A DNA stretch of 29,920 bases, taken from positions 1 through 29,920 of the forward strand of contig DAHWOV010000077.1 of assembly GCA_027339205.1 (NCBI GenBank), read 5' to 3'. Positions 14,603 to 21,921 of this stretch are shown here, piece after piece. The position numbers and the translations under genes were made by a program. How positions within the stretch are numbered: the first letter of the stretch is position 1; every line of letters begins with the position of its first letter. This DNA comes from JAJYVT01 sp027339205. GTDB lineage: Bacteria; Actinomycetota; Acidimicrobiia; Acidimicrobiales; RAAP-2. Below the pieces are notes generated by a model. It had not been told where the DNA came from. It worked only from the letters and a program-made list of their open reading frames with translations, and did no database searches.

Positions 14603-16650
14603 CGGGTCCGACGCGTCCTGCCCCCGTGGCGGCTCCCTGCGAGCTCGGCGAGCTCTGCGACGATGCGGTCAAGCTCGAAGTCCTTGGGGGTGTACACCGC
14701 GGCGACGCCCTTCTTGCGGAGCACGTCCGCGTCGTCGGCGGGCACGATGCCGCCCACCACGACCGGTGCGTCCACCCCTTCGGCGCTGAGGAGGTCGAGC
14801 ACCTCGGGCACGACGTCGAGATGCGACCCCGAGAGGACGGAGAGGCCGACCACGTCGACGTCCTCGTCGCGGGCGGCCGCGACGATCTCGGCCGGCATCA
14901 GACGGATCCCCTGGTAGACGACCTCGAACCCGGCGTCGCGAGCAGCCAGGGCGATCTGCTCCGCGCCGTTGGAATGGCCGTCGAGCCCGGGCTTTGCGAC
15001 CAAGAGACGCGGCGGCGCGCCGTTCGCCGCGCTGAAGGCCCGCACCGCCTGCGCGGCCAGGCGGCCGTTCGCCGCGCCGGCGCGCGGGGCCCGGCTCGCA
15101 GCCCCGCGCGTGCGGCGCCGGCCACCGGACACACCGGCCAGACCGGTCGGCGCCCTGTACTCGCCGAAGACCTCCCGGAGGGCCCCTGCCCACTCGCCGG
15201 TCGTCCCTCCGGCGAGGGCGAGCGCGATGGTCGGCTCCATGACGTTGGCAGCCGGGTCCGCCGCGACGCGCCGCAACTCGTCGATCGCGCGTCGCACGGC
15301 ACCTGCATCCCTCCCGGCACGCCACGCCCTGACGTCCTCTTGCAGCTGGTGCGCTGCGGCCGGGTCGACCTTCAGCACCGCGCCGGCCCCGGCAGCCGTG
15401 CCCGCGCCCGCAGTGAGCGGCGAGGGCTCGGTCTCGGTGAAGCAGTTGACCCCGACGACCTTCTGCTCGCCCGACTCGATCCGCGCGAGGCGCTCGGCCT
15501 GGCTGCGCACGAGGCGTGCCTTCAGCTCCTCGATCGCCTCGAACGCCCCTCCGAGCGACAGCACGTCGTCGAGCTCCGCGTCGGCGGCTTCGACGAGGGA
15601 CGCGGTCTTCGCCTCGATCGCCGCGGAGCCCTCGAAGATGTCGCCGTGCTCGAGGAGGTCGGACTCGTAGGCGAGGATCTGCTGGATCCGAAGCGACCAC
15701 TGCTGGTCCCACGGTCGCGGGAGACCGAGCGCCTCGTTCCACGCCGGGAGCTGGATGGCGCGGGCGCGGGCGCTCGCCGAGAGCGTGGCGCCGAGGGTCT
15801 CGAGCACGATACGCGCCACGTTGTTCTCGGGCTGCTGCTCGGTGAGCCCGAGCGAGTTCACCTGGACTCCGTAGCGGAACCGCCGGAGCCGGGGATCCGT
15901 CACGCCGTAGCGCTCGAGGCAGATCCGGTCCCACATCCGAGCGAACGCCCGCATCTTGCAGGTCTCCTCGACGAAGCGGACACCGGAGTTGACGAAGAAG
16001 CTGATCCGGCCGACCACCTCGGGAAGCTCGTCGGGCGCCACCTTTCCCGAGCCCCGCACCGCGTCGAGGATCCCGATCGCGCTCGACAGCGCGTAGGCGA
16101 TCTCCTGGACCGGCGTGGCTCCTGCCTCCTGGAGGTGGTAGCTGCAGACGTTGACCGGGTTCCACTTGGGCACGTGCCGGAGCGTGTACGCGATCGTGTC
16201 GACGGTGAGCCGCAGGCTCGGGCCGGGGGGGAAGATGAAGGTGCCGCGGCTCAGGTACTCCTTCAGGATGTCGTTCTGCGTCGTGCCCTGGAGCTCGTGC
16301 GCGGCGACCCCCTGCTCGCGTGCGTACGCGACGTAGAGGCCGAGCAGCCACGCGGCGGTGGCGTTGATGGTCATCGACGTGTTCATCTCGGCGACCGGGA
16401 TGCCCGCCATGAGCTCGCGCATGTGGCCGAGGTGCACCACCGGCACGCCGACCCTGCCCACCTCCCCTGCAGCCTCGGGGGCGTCGGGGTCGTAACCGGT
16501 CTGGGTCGGCAGGTCGAAGGCGATCGACAGGCCGGTCTGCCCCTTTGCCAGGTTGGTGCGGTAGAGCTCGTTGGAGGCGCGCGCGCTGGAGTGGCCGGAG
16601 TAGGTGCGCATCATCCAGGGCGCAGGTCGGGCTGGTCGCTCCTCGGTCAT
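14593..16650 (-). CDS. ecm: Ethylmalonyl-CoA mutase (MeaA/Ecm type), B12-dependent
   Basis: Adenosylcobalamin-dependent rearrangement of ethylmalonyl-CoA to methylsuccinyl-CoA. One 685-residue chain. The N-terminal barrel starts RTYSGHSSARASNELYRTNLAKGQTGLSIAFDL in two overlapping conserved blocks and continues with TQNDILKEYLSRGTFIFPP and LGLTEQQPENN. An Ala/Gly/Arg-rich linker of about 30 residues follows, then a C-terminal cobalamin-binding domain with the DGHSNG loop (Asp-x-His-x-x-Gly) and LSGSH and GGIVP motifs. From memory it matches ethylmalonyl-CoA mutase more closely than methylmalonyl-CoA mutase, and ccr nearby supports that. Cotranscribed with hbd (14-nt gap). No clear Shine-Dalgarno precedes the ATG. 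Confidence 0.88.
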   Translation of the reverse strand: MTEERPARPAPWMMRTYSGHSSARASNELYRTNLAKGQTGLSIAFDLPTQTGYDPDAPEAAGEVGRVGVPVVHLGHMRELMAGIPVAEMNTSMTINATAAWLLGLYVAYAREQGVAAHELQGTTQNDILKEYLSRGTFIFPPGPSLRLTVDTIAYTLRHVPKWNPVNVCSYHLQEAGATPVQEIAYALSSAIGILDAVRGSGKVAPDELPEVVGRISFFVNSGVRFVEETCKMRAFARMWDRICLERYGVTDPRLRRFRYGVQVNSLGLTEQQPENNVARIVLETLGATLSASARARAIQLPAWNEALGLPRPWDQQWSLRIQQILAYESDLLEHGDIFEGSAAIEAKTASLVEAADAELDDVLSLGGAFEAIEELKARLVRSQAERLARIESGEQKVVGVNCFTETEPSPLTAGAGTAAGAGAVLKVDPAAAHQLQEDVRAWRAGRDAGAVRRAIDELRRVAADPAANVMEPTIALALAGGTTGEWAGALREVFGEYRAPTGLAGVSGGRRRTRGAASRAPRAGAANGRLAAQAVRAFSAANGAPPRLLVAKPGLDGHSNGAEQIALAARDAGFEVVYQGIRLMPAEIVAAARDEDVDVVGLSVLSGSHLDVVPEVLDLLSAEGVDAPVVVGGIVPADDADVLRKKGVAAVYTPKDFELDRIVAELAELAGSRHGGRTRRTRQG

Positions 16651-16664
16651 CGTCGTCGGCGGGC

Positions 16665-17516
16665 TCAGCGGTAGCTGTAGAAACCCTGTCCGGACTTCCG
16701 GCCCAGCTGCTCGGCGGCGACCATCCGGCGCAGCAACGGCGCCGGCGCGTAGTGCGGGTCCTTGTGCTCGGCGTAGAGCGCGTCGAGGATCGCGACCGAC
16801 GTGTCGAGGCCCACGAGGTCGAGCAGCGCGAACGGTCCCATCGGGAAACCGCAGCCTCCCTTCATGGCGGCGTCGATGCCTTCCTTGGTCGCCACGCCGC
16901 GCTCCAAGAGCTGGACCGCCTCGTTCAGGTAGGGGAACAGCAGGGCGTTCACCACGAACCCGGCGCGGTCTTGCACCTCGACCGGCTCCTTGCCGCAATC
17001 CTGTGCGAATGCCCGTGCGGCGGCGATCGTCTCGTCCGACGCGGTGATCGGGCGGACCACCTCGACGAGCGGCATGACCGGTGCCGGGTTGAAGAAGTGG
17101 ATCCCGCAGACGCGGTCCGGGCGGCCGGTCTCCATCGCGAGCTCGACGACCGGAAGCGTCGAGGTGTTGGTCGCGAGCACCGCACGTTCGTCGCAGACAC
17201 GGTCGAGCTCGGTGAAGAGGTGCCGCTTGGCACCCATGTCCTCGATGATCGACTCGATCACGAGCTCGACGTCCGCCAGGTCGCCGAAGTCCGTCGTCAC
17301 GGTGACGCGCGAGACGATCTCGTCGCGTTCCTCCCTGGTGCAGCGCTCCTTTGCGACGAGGCGGTCGAGCGACTTCTCGAGGTTGGCGAGCATCGCGTCG
17401 CCCGAGGACTGGCTGCGGCTCCGGAGCACCACGTCGTGTCCGTGAGCGGCGGCGACCTCGGCGATCCCGGCGCCCATGATCCCCGAGCCGACGATGCCCA
17501 CTCGGTTGAACACCAT
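16665..17516 (-). CDS. 3-hydroxybutyryl-CoA dehydrogenase
   Basis: NAD(P)-dependent interconversion of acetoacetyl-CoA and (S)-3-hydroxybutyryl-CoA. 283 residues, the usual length for stand-alone Hbd. The Rossmann motif VGIVGSGIMGAGIAEVAA begins at residue 6, then NTSTLPV, the catalytic His in GIHFFNPAPVMPLVEVV, the catalytic Glu downstream, and the C-terminal GRKSGQGFYSYR. The ATG at 17516 sits 5 nt after a TACCGT box. It heads a two-gene unit with the mutase, which joins both to acetyl-CoA assimilation. The crotonase needed next is not in the window. Confidence 0.94.
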   Translation of the reverse strand: MVFNRVGIVGSGIMGAGIAEVAAAHGHDVVLRSRSQSSGDAMLANLEKSLDRLVAKERCTREERDEIVSRVTVTTDFGDLADVELVIESIIEDMGAKRHLFTELDRVCDERAVLATNTSTLPVVELAMETGRPDRVCGIHFFNPAPVMPLVEVVRPITASDETIAAARAFAQDCGKEPVEVQDRAGFVVNALLFPYLNEAVQLLERGVATKEGIDAAMKGGCGFPMGPFALLDLVGLDTSVAILDALYAEHKDPHYAPAPLLRRMVAAEQLGRKSGQGFYSYR

Positions 17517-17521
17517 GGCCC

Positions 17522-17527
17522 ACGGTA
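17522..17527 (-). promoter_or_regulatory. -10 element for leaderless hbd mRNA
   Basis: TACCGT on the minus strand ends 5 nt before the hbd ATG. The spacing is slightly tight, so confidence is moderate. Confidence 0.4.
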
Positions 17528-17613
17528 CCCGACGTCCCCCCTTTGGGGAGCGGGCTGGCGGTGCGGGCGCGCCTTGCAGGGGTCCGTCCGCCCGGTGTGA
17601 AAGGGTGTGACCC

Positions 17614-18318
17614 GTGGCGGCCGGACGGACGACCCCGGGGATGCTCGCGCTCGTCGGAGGCGACGAGTGGACCCCGGGCTGCGACTTCGACGCCGCGCTC
17701 CTCGCGGCGTCTGGGGACCGCCGGGTCCTCGTCCTGCCGACCGCCGCCGCCTTCGAGCGCCCCGAGCGCCGGGTGCTCGCCGCGGCCGAATGGTTCGCGC
17801 GCTGGGGCGGGGAGGTGGAGGGGCTCATGGTGACGAGCCGGGCCGACGCTCAGGACGACGGCGCGGCGGCGACCGTCGGCGCCGCCCGGTTCGTCTACCT
17901 CGGCGGGGGGTCCCCGCTGCACCTCCGCTCGGTCCTGAAGGGGTCCAAGGTCTTGGCTGCGCTGAGCGACGCTTGGCGCAGGGGAGCCGTGGTGGCCGGG
18001 GCGGGGGCGGGAGCGATGGTCTTGTCGGACCCGATGGTCGATCCGCGCGGTGGCGCGCTCACCGTCGGGCTGGGGCTCGTCGAGGGTCTGGCCGTCGTGC
18101 CGCTGGCCGGGGACCTCTTGGACGACGCACACGGCGAGAAGCTCCACCGTTCCGTGCTGCTCGCGCCGCCCGGTGTGCCGGTGGTGGGGATCCCCGACCG
18201 CACTGCGGTCATTCGGGAGCCCGATGGTGCTTGGCGGAGCGCAGGTCAGGGGGTGCCTCGGGTGTTCGTCGACGGACGGCGGGCGCCCGAGGGGCTCGAC
18301 GCGCTCAGCGGGCGCTGA
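17614..18318 (+). CDS. Peptidase S51 / cyanophycinase-like protein lacking the nucleophile Ser
   Basis: A 234-residue protein with the class-I-glutaminase-like fold of the S51 family (dipeptidase E, cyanophycinase): LALVGGDEW, RVLVLPTAAAFERP, FVYLGGGSPLHLRSVL, the nucleophile elbow, then GLGLVEGLAVVPLAGDLL and the C-terminal strands. The elbow should read G-[TS]-S-A-G-A, but here it is G-A-G-A-G-A (17998-18015), with Gly (codon GGG at 18004-18006, residue 131) in place of Ser. It is therefore probably not a serine hydrolase and may bind a ligand. The gene is otherwise intact. GAAAGG lies about 9 nt before the GTG. Convergent with the SGNH gene. Confidence 0.75.
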   Translation: MAAGRTTPGMLALVGGDEWTPGCDFDAALLAASGDRRVLVLPTAAAFERPERRVLAAAEWFARWGGEVEGLMVTSRADAQDDGAAATVGAARFVYLGGGSPLHLRSVLKGSKVLAALSDAWRRGAVVAGAGAGAMVLSDPMVDPRGGALTVGLGLVEGLAVVPLAGDLLDDAHGEKLHRSVLLAPPGVPVVGIPDRTAVIREPDGAWRSAGQGVPRVFVDGRRAPEGLDALSGR

Positions 18319-18332
18319 GCGCGGCGAGCGCC

Positions 18333-19208
18333 TCAGGCCGCGGCGGCGACGAGCCCCGCCAGCGCCTGGGCGCCTGGACCGTCGATCGGCATGTGCGTCT
18401 GTGTCGGATAGAGCCATGTGGGGTGCGCCACCGCGAGCTGGTACCAGTTCACCAGCACCGTGCGCGGGAAGCGCCCGACGCCCTGGGAGATCACCGCGTT
18501 GTCGGGGCCCTGCCATGTCCGGTCGACGCGGACGTTCACGAAGACGACCCGTGAGGCGCCGGACAGCACGGACATCATCGAGTCGAATTGCGCCGGGGTC
18601 ACCGTGCCGTTGGTCCCCAGGCCGACGATCACCACGGCGCCGAGCGCCCCTTGCGCCTCGAGCCTCCGAAGGACCGTCTCGCCTGTTGTCCACCAGCGGC
18701 TCACCTGCGCTGTCACCTGGACCCCGGGGATGTCCTGTGCCAGCGCCGCCTCGTAGTCGATCATCACCGAGTCACCCACGGCCGTCACGCGGTCGGCGAC
18801 GAAGCCCGGTCCCGGGGCGGGGAGGGGCGGCTCCGTGATCGGTCCGTGCCGCCCGGTCGCCGCAACCGGTGCGGAGGGCGCCGGGGGCGCGGTCGCATCA
18901 GTGCCCCCGGGCGGGATCGCATCGGCGCCCCCGGGCGCGGGCGGCGGCGTGAGAACGGTGGTGGACGGCGGAGGGCTGGTCGTCGTCGTGGAGCCGCGGA
19001 CGACCCCCGGAAGGGCGGTGGGCAAGGCCGCGGCGGCGAAGCCGAGCCGTGAGGGGCTCGTGTGCAGGCCGCGGGCGTTTCCGTGAGCGTTTCCGTGGGC
19101 GTTTCCCACGCCGTGCAGGGGTGCGCCCGCGTGCAGGGCGGTGCCGCCGCAGGCAGCCGCCCCTGCTGACAGGGCGGCGAGCGCCAGGGCGGCGACGACC
19201 CGTCTCAA
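18333..19208 (-). CDS. Secreted or lipoprotein SGNH-hydrolase-like protein
   Basis: 291 residues with an export signal (MRRVVAALALAALSAGAAACGG; Cys20 could be a lipobox, though AAAC is a weak match). A long low-complexity Gly/Ala/Pro/Thr linker with a GNAHGNAHGNARG repeat follows, then an SGNH-like domain from about residue 137. The domain has AVGDSVM (Ser147), VVIVGLGTNGT and RVVFVNVRVDRTW. It resembles the extracellular SGNH domain fused to acyltransferase-3 proteins such as OatA, so cell-wall ester chemistry is possible. The D-x-x-H block looks altered (TQTH). The TTG start lies 8 nt after the cyclophilin stop, with GGAG upstream, so it is the third gene of an operon. Confidence 0.75.
   Translation of the reverse strand: MRRVVAALALAALSAGAAACGGTALHAGAPLHGVGNAHGNAHGNARGLHTSPSRLGFAAAALPTALPGVVRGSTTTTSPPPSTTVLTPPPAPGGADAIPPGGTDATAPPAPSAPVAATGRHGPITEPPLPAPGPGFVADRVTAVGDSVMIDYEAALAQDIPGVQVTAQVSRWWTTGETVLRRLEAQGALGAVVIVGLGTNGTVTPAQFDSMMSVLSGASRVVFVNVRVDRTWQGPDNAVISQGVGRFPRTVLVNWYQLAVAHPTWLYPTQTHMPIDGPGAQALAGLVAAAA
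19073..19108 (-). repeat. 12-bp tandem repeat in the SGNH gene
   Basis: Three near-identical 12-mers (GGGCGTTTCCGT, GAGCGTTTCCGT, GGGCGTTTCCCA) at 19073, 19085 and 19097. They encode the Gly-Asn-Ala-His/Arg repeat just after the signal peptide. Confidence 0.85.
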
Positions 19209-19216
19209 GGGCGCCG

Positions 19217-19768
19217 CTACTCCACTTCGGCGATGGTGACCGACTCGATGACGACCCGCTCTCTCGGCGTCCCCGACGGCGTCCCGACGGCGTCGATCGC
19301 TCCGACGACGTCCGCCCCGCGGATGACCGTGCCGAAGAGGGAGTACTGGGGCGGGAGCTTCACGCCGTTCGGACCGCTCACGATGAAGAACTGGCTGCCG
19401 TTCGTGTCGGGTCCCGAGTTGGCCATCGCGAGGGAGCCGACCTGGTAACGGCCCGGCTTGGGCAGCTCGTCGGCGAACCGGTAGCCGGGGCCGCCTCGTC
19501 CGGTTCCCTCGGGGTCTCCTCCCTGGATCACGAATCCGGGGATGATCCGGTGGAAGGCGATCCCGTCGAAGTAGTGCCAGCGCGAGAGGAAGACGAAGCT
19601 GTTCACCGTGGCCGGAGCGCCGGCAGCGTCCAGCTCGGCGACGATCGTCCCCTTGGAGGTCTCGATGGTCGCGGTGTAGCGGCGCTGGGGGTCGATCACC
19701 ATCGGCGGCGGCGCGTCGAACCGCTGGCGCTTGGGACTCGACCCGTCGGTGGCGGGGATGTCGGTCAT
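19217..19768 (-). CDS. Cyclophilin-type peptidyl-prolyl isomerase, cytoplasmic
   Basis: Speeds cis-trans isomerisation of X-Pro bonds during folding. 183 residues with no signal or membrane segment. The cyclophilin core has FHRIIPGFVIQGGDPEGTG (catalytic Arg), ANSGPDTNGSQFFIV and YSLFGTVIRGADVV. The human-type Trp of the drug site is absent, as in many bacterial forms. An N-terminal tail of about 25 residues precedes the core. It starts 4 nt after the stop of the anchored paralogue, and the pair look like a tandem duplication. Confidence 0.93.
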   Translation of the reverse strand: MTDIPATDGSSPKRQRFDAPPPMVIDPQRRYTATIETSKGTIVAELDAAGAPATVNSFVFLSRWHYFDGIAFHRIIPGFVIQGGDPEGTGRGGPGYRFADELPKPGRYQVGSLAMANSGPDTNGSQFFIVSGPNGVKLPPQYSLFGTVIRGADVVGAIDAVGTPSGTPRERVVIESVTIAEVE

Positions 19769-19772
19769 CGCC

Positions 19773-20603
19773 TCAACTTTCGTGGATCGTGACGGTCAGG
19801 ATCCGCTGGATGACGGCGGGCGGCACGCCGTTGGCAGACGGGTTCGGGTTGCCCTCCCGGTTGATCTTCTCCACCACCGGCATCCCAGAGGTCACCGTCC
19901 CGAACAGAGAGTATGTGGGCTTCAGCTGAGACGCTCCTCCGGGCACCACGATGAAGAACTGGCTGCCGTTGGTGTTGGGCCCGGAATTGGCCATGGCGAC
20001 GTCGCCTGCCTGGTAGGCAGAAGGGACGTTCTCGTTGGCGAATTCGTAGCCGGGACCCCCGCTGCCCGTGCCCGTCGGGTCCCCGGTCTGGTCCATGAAG
20101 CCGGGGATCACCCGATGGAAGATCACGCAGTTGTAGAAGTGCTGGTCGGCGAGGAACACGAAGTTGTTGACGGTGTGGGGAGCCGCCTTGGCGTCGAGAC
20201 CGATGGTGAACGTGCCTGCCGTCGTCTTCACCGTTGCGGTGTAGGTCCTTGTCGGGTCGATCGTCATCGGCGGCGGCGAGGACCAGTGCTTCGTGTTCAC
20301 CCGGGTCTTGGGTGTGGAGGGACACCCGGCGGCGACGGCAAGCCTGTTGGCTTGAGCCTGCAGCCTCTGGTCCTTGCTGAGGTGCTTTGCGGTCTTCGCC
20401 TTCTGGGTGTCGGCCGTCTTCGCGGACGGGGAGCCTCCCGAGAACACCCCCGCGCTGGCGAGGGCGACGACGAGCACGATCGCCGCGCCGCCGACGACGA
20501 AGCCGCCGGCGCGCAGCCGGCGGCGCAGCCGTACCCTGCGGACCTGTGCAGCCCGCTTCTTCCGGCGCGCAGCCTTCTGCCTCGCTCGCTTCTCCGTCGG
20601 CAC
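19773..20603 (-). CDS. Membrane-anchored cyclophilin-type peptidyl-prolyl isomerase
   Basis: 276 residues: a very basic cytoplasmic N-terminus (about 32 residues rich in Arg and Lys), one membrane helix (FVVGGAAIVLVVALASAGVF, about 34-53), a Ser/Lys/Gln-rich stalk, then an external cyclophilin domain from about residue 100 (FHRVIPGFMDQTGDP, ANSGPNTNGSQFFIV). It probably assists folding of exported proteins. Two Cys in the exported part (GCPS and FYNCVI) could form a disulfide. The GTG lies 8 nt after a TAACGT box. First gene of the cyclophilin-cyclophilin-SGNH operon, divergent from lysC. Confidence 0.92.
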   Translation of the reverse strand: MPTEKRARQKAARRKKRAAQVRRVRLRRRLRAGGFVVGGAAIVLVVALASAGVFSGGSPSAKTADTQKAKTAKHLSKDQRLQAQANRLAVAAGCPSTPKTRVNTKHWSSPPPMTIDPTRTYTATVKTTAGTFTIGLDAKAAPHTVNNFVFLADQHFYNCVIFHRVIPGFMDQTGDPTGTGSGGPGYEFANENVPSAYQAGDVAMANSGPNTNGSQFFIVVPGGASQLKPTYSLFGTVTSGMPVVEKINREGNPNPSANGVPPAVIQRILTVTIHES

Positions 20604-20611
20604 GGGCGCAC

Positions 20612-20617
20612 ACGTTA
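20612..20617 (-). promoter_or_regulatory. -10 element for leaderless anchored-cyclophilin mRNA
   Basis: TAACGT on the minus strand ends 8 nt before the GTG at 20603. It lies in the -35 zone of the divergent lysC promoter. Confidence 0.55.
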
Positions 20618-20639
20618 TCGGGGCCGCGGCGCGCCGGGA

Positions 20640-20645
20640 TAGCGT
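20640..20645 (+). promoter_or_regulatory. -10 element for leaderless lysC mRNA
   Basis: TAGCGT ends 8 nt before the lysC GTG at 20654. Only 22 bp separate it from the opposing -10 box. Confidence 0.6.
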
Positions 20646-20653
20646 CTCGACCC

Positions 20654-21865
20654 GTGGCGTTGGTCGTCCACAAGTACGGCGGGACCTCCGTGGGGGACGC
20701 CGACCGCATCCGCGCGGTGGCGGACCACGTCGCGCGCACGCGGCGCAGCGGCAAGGACGTGGTCGTGGTGGTGAGCGCGATGGGCAAGACCACCGACGAC
20801 CTGATCCGCCTGGCGGGAGAGGTCAGCTCGGTGCAACCTCCGCGCGAGTACGACATGCTCGTGAGCTCGGGCGAGCGGATCTCCACGGCGCTGGTGTGCA
20901 TGGCCCTCGCGGAGCTGGGCGTCCCGGCCTCCTCCTTCACCGGGAGCCAGGCGGGGATCGTGACCGACACGGACCACACGAGGGCGAAGATCGTCGACAT
21001 CAGGGCGGGACGGATCACCGAGGCGCTCGGAGCGGGCCGGGTGCCGGTCGTCGCAGGGTTCCAGGGGGTGTCGACGGAGCGGGACGTGACGACGCTCGGG
21101 CGAGGCGCGTCCGACCTCACTGCGGTCGCTCTCGCAGCGGTGCTCGGCGCCGAGTCGTGCGAGATCTACACCGACGTGACCGGCGTGTTCAGCGCGGACC
21201 CGAGGATCGTGCCCGATGCGCACAAGCTGCAGCGGGTCAGCTTCGAGGAGATGCTCGAGATCTCAGCCGCGGGCGGGAGGGTGCTGCAGCTGCGCTCCGC
21301 CGAGTTTGCGCGCAATCACCACGTCGCGCTCCAGGTGCGAAGCAGCTTCACCTGGGAGCCTGGAACGTGGATCGTGGAGGAGGATCAGGCGATGGAGCAG
21401 GCGGTCGTCACCGCTGTCGTCCACGACAGCTCGCAGGCGAAGGTGACCGTGACGGGCGTTCCGGACAAGCCGGGGATCGCGGCGAGGCTCTTCCGTGCCC
21501 TCGCGGACTGCTCGGTCAACGTGGACGACATCGTCCAGAACGTGTCGTTCCATGGGACGACCGACATCTCCTTCACCGTGCCCCGGGTCGACCTGGTGAC
21601 CGCGGTCGACGGGGTGACCGGGCTCCTCGACGAGCTGGGAGCGTCGGGCGTGTCGTCGGACCAGGGCGTCGCGAAGGTCTCCGTCATCGGCGCAGGGATG
21701 AAGTCGCACCCTGGGGTGACGGCGACGATGTTCGAGACGCTCGCGGGCGAGGGGATCAACATCGAGCTGATCTCGACCTCGACGATCCGGATCTCCTGCA
21801 TCGTGCGCGAGGAGGACGTGGAGCGCGCGGTGCGCGCGCTGCACCAGGCCTTCGAGCTCGCGTGA
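20654..21865 (+). CDS. lysC: Aspartate kinase
   Basis: Phosphorylates aspartate, the first step towards lysine, diaminopimelate, threonine and methionine. 403 residues. The kinase domain has VVHKYGGTSVGDADRIR, VVVVSAMGKTTDDL, SSGERIST, VVAGFQGVS and YTDVTGVFSADPRIV. Two C-terminal ACT domains follow (VTVTGVPDKPGIAARLF and VSVIGAGMKSHPGVTATMFETLAGEGINIELISTS) and are the usual feedback sites. The GTG at 20654 fits the -10 box 8 nt upstream; open frame further upstream belongs to the cyclophilin side. An internal start at 21392 probably gives a separate beta subunit. asd follows 56 nt later. Confidence 0.97.
   Translation: MALVVHKYGGTSVGDADRIRAVADHVARTRRSGKDVVVVVSAMGKTTDDLIRLAGEVSSVQPPREYDMLVSSGERISTALVCMALAELGVPASSFTGSQAGIVTDTDHTRAKIVDIRAGRITEALGAGRVPVVAGFQGVSTERDVTTLGRGASDLTAVALAAVLGAESCEIYTDVTGVFSADPRIVPDAHKLQRVSFEEMLEISAAGGRVLQLRSAEFARNHHVALQVRSSFTWEPGTWIVEEDQAMEQAVVTAVVHDSSQAKVTVTGVPDKPGIAARLFRALADCSVNVDDIVQNVSFHGTTDISFTVPRVDLVTAVDGVTGLLDELGASGVSSDQGVAKVSVIGAGMKSHPGVTATMFETLAGEGINIELISTSTIRISCIVREEDVERAVRALHQAFELA
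21392..21865 (+). CDS. lysC: Internal in-frame start: aspartate kinase regulatory beta subunit
   Basis: The ATG at 21392 (Met247 of the full protein) is preceded by GGAGGAGG with an 8-nt gap, far stronger than any site at the leaderless main start. The product, 157 residues, would be exactly the two ACT domains. Overlapping alpha and beta subunits from one lysC gene are known in corynebacteria, mycobacteria and Bacillus, so an alpha2-beta2 enzyme is likely. Confidence 0.7.
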   Translation: MEQAVVTAVVHDSSQAKVTVTGVPDKPGIAARLFRALADCSVNVDDIVQNVSFHGTTDISFTVPRVDLVTAVDGVTGLLDELGASGVSSDQGVAKVSVIGAGMKSHPGVTATMFETLAGEGINIELISTSTIRISCIVREEDVERAVRALHQAFELA

Positions 21866-21909
21866 GGGTTGGACGCACCTCCTCTCGCGCCGGCCCCCGG
21901 CTGCGACGT

Positions 21910-21915
21910 TAGGCT
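21910..21915 (+). promoter_or_regulatory. -10 element for leaderless asd mRNA
   Basis: TAGGCT ends 6 nt before the asd GTG at 21922, so asd can be transcribed separately from lysC. Confidence 0.55.
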
Positions 21916-21921
21916 TCGCCC

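Noticed and set aside
14626..16674. 682-codon plus-strand open frame opposite the mutase
   Set aside because: It is the antisense shadow of a protein with full mutase motifs.
16651..18693. Single giant minus-strand frame joining the mutase with upstream sequence
   Set aside because: The part upstream of 16650 passes through hbd and the S51-like gene in the wrong frame, so the mutase starts at 16650.
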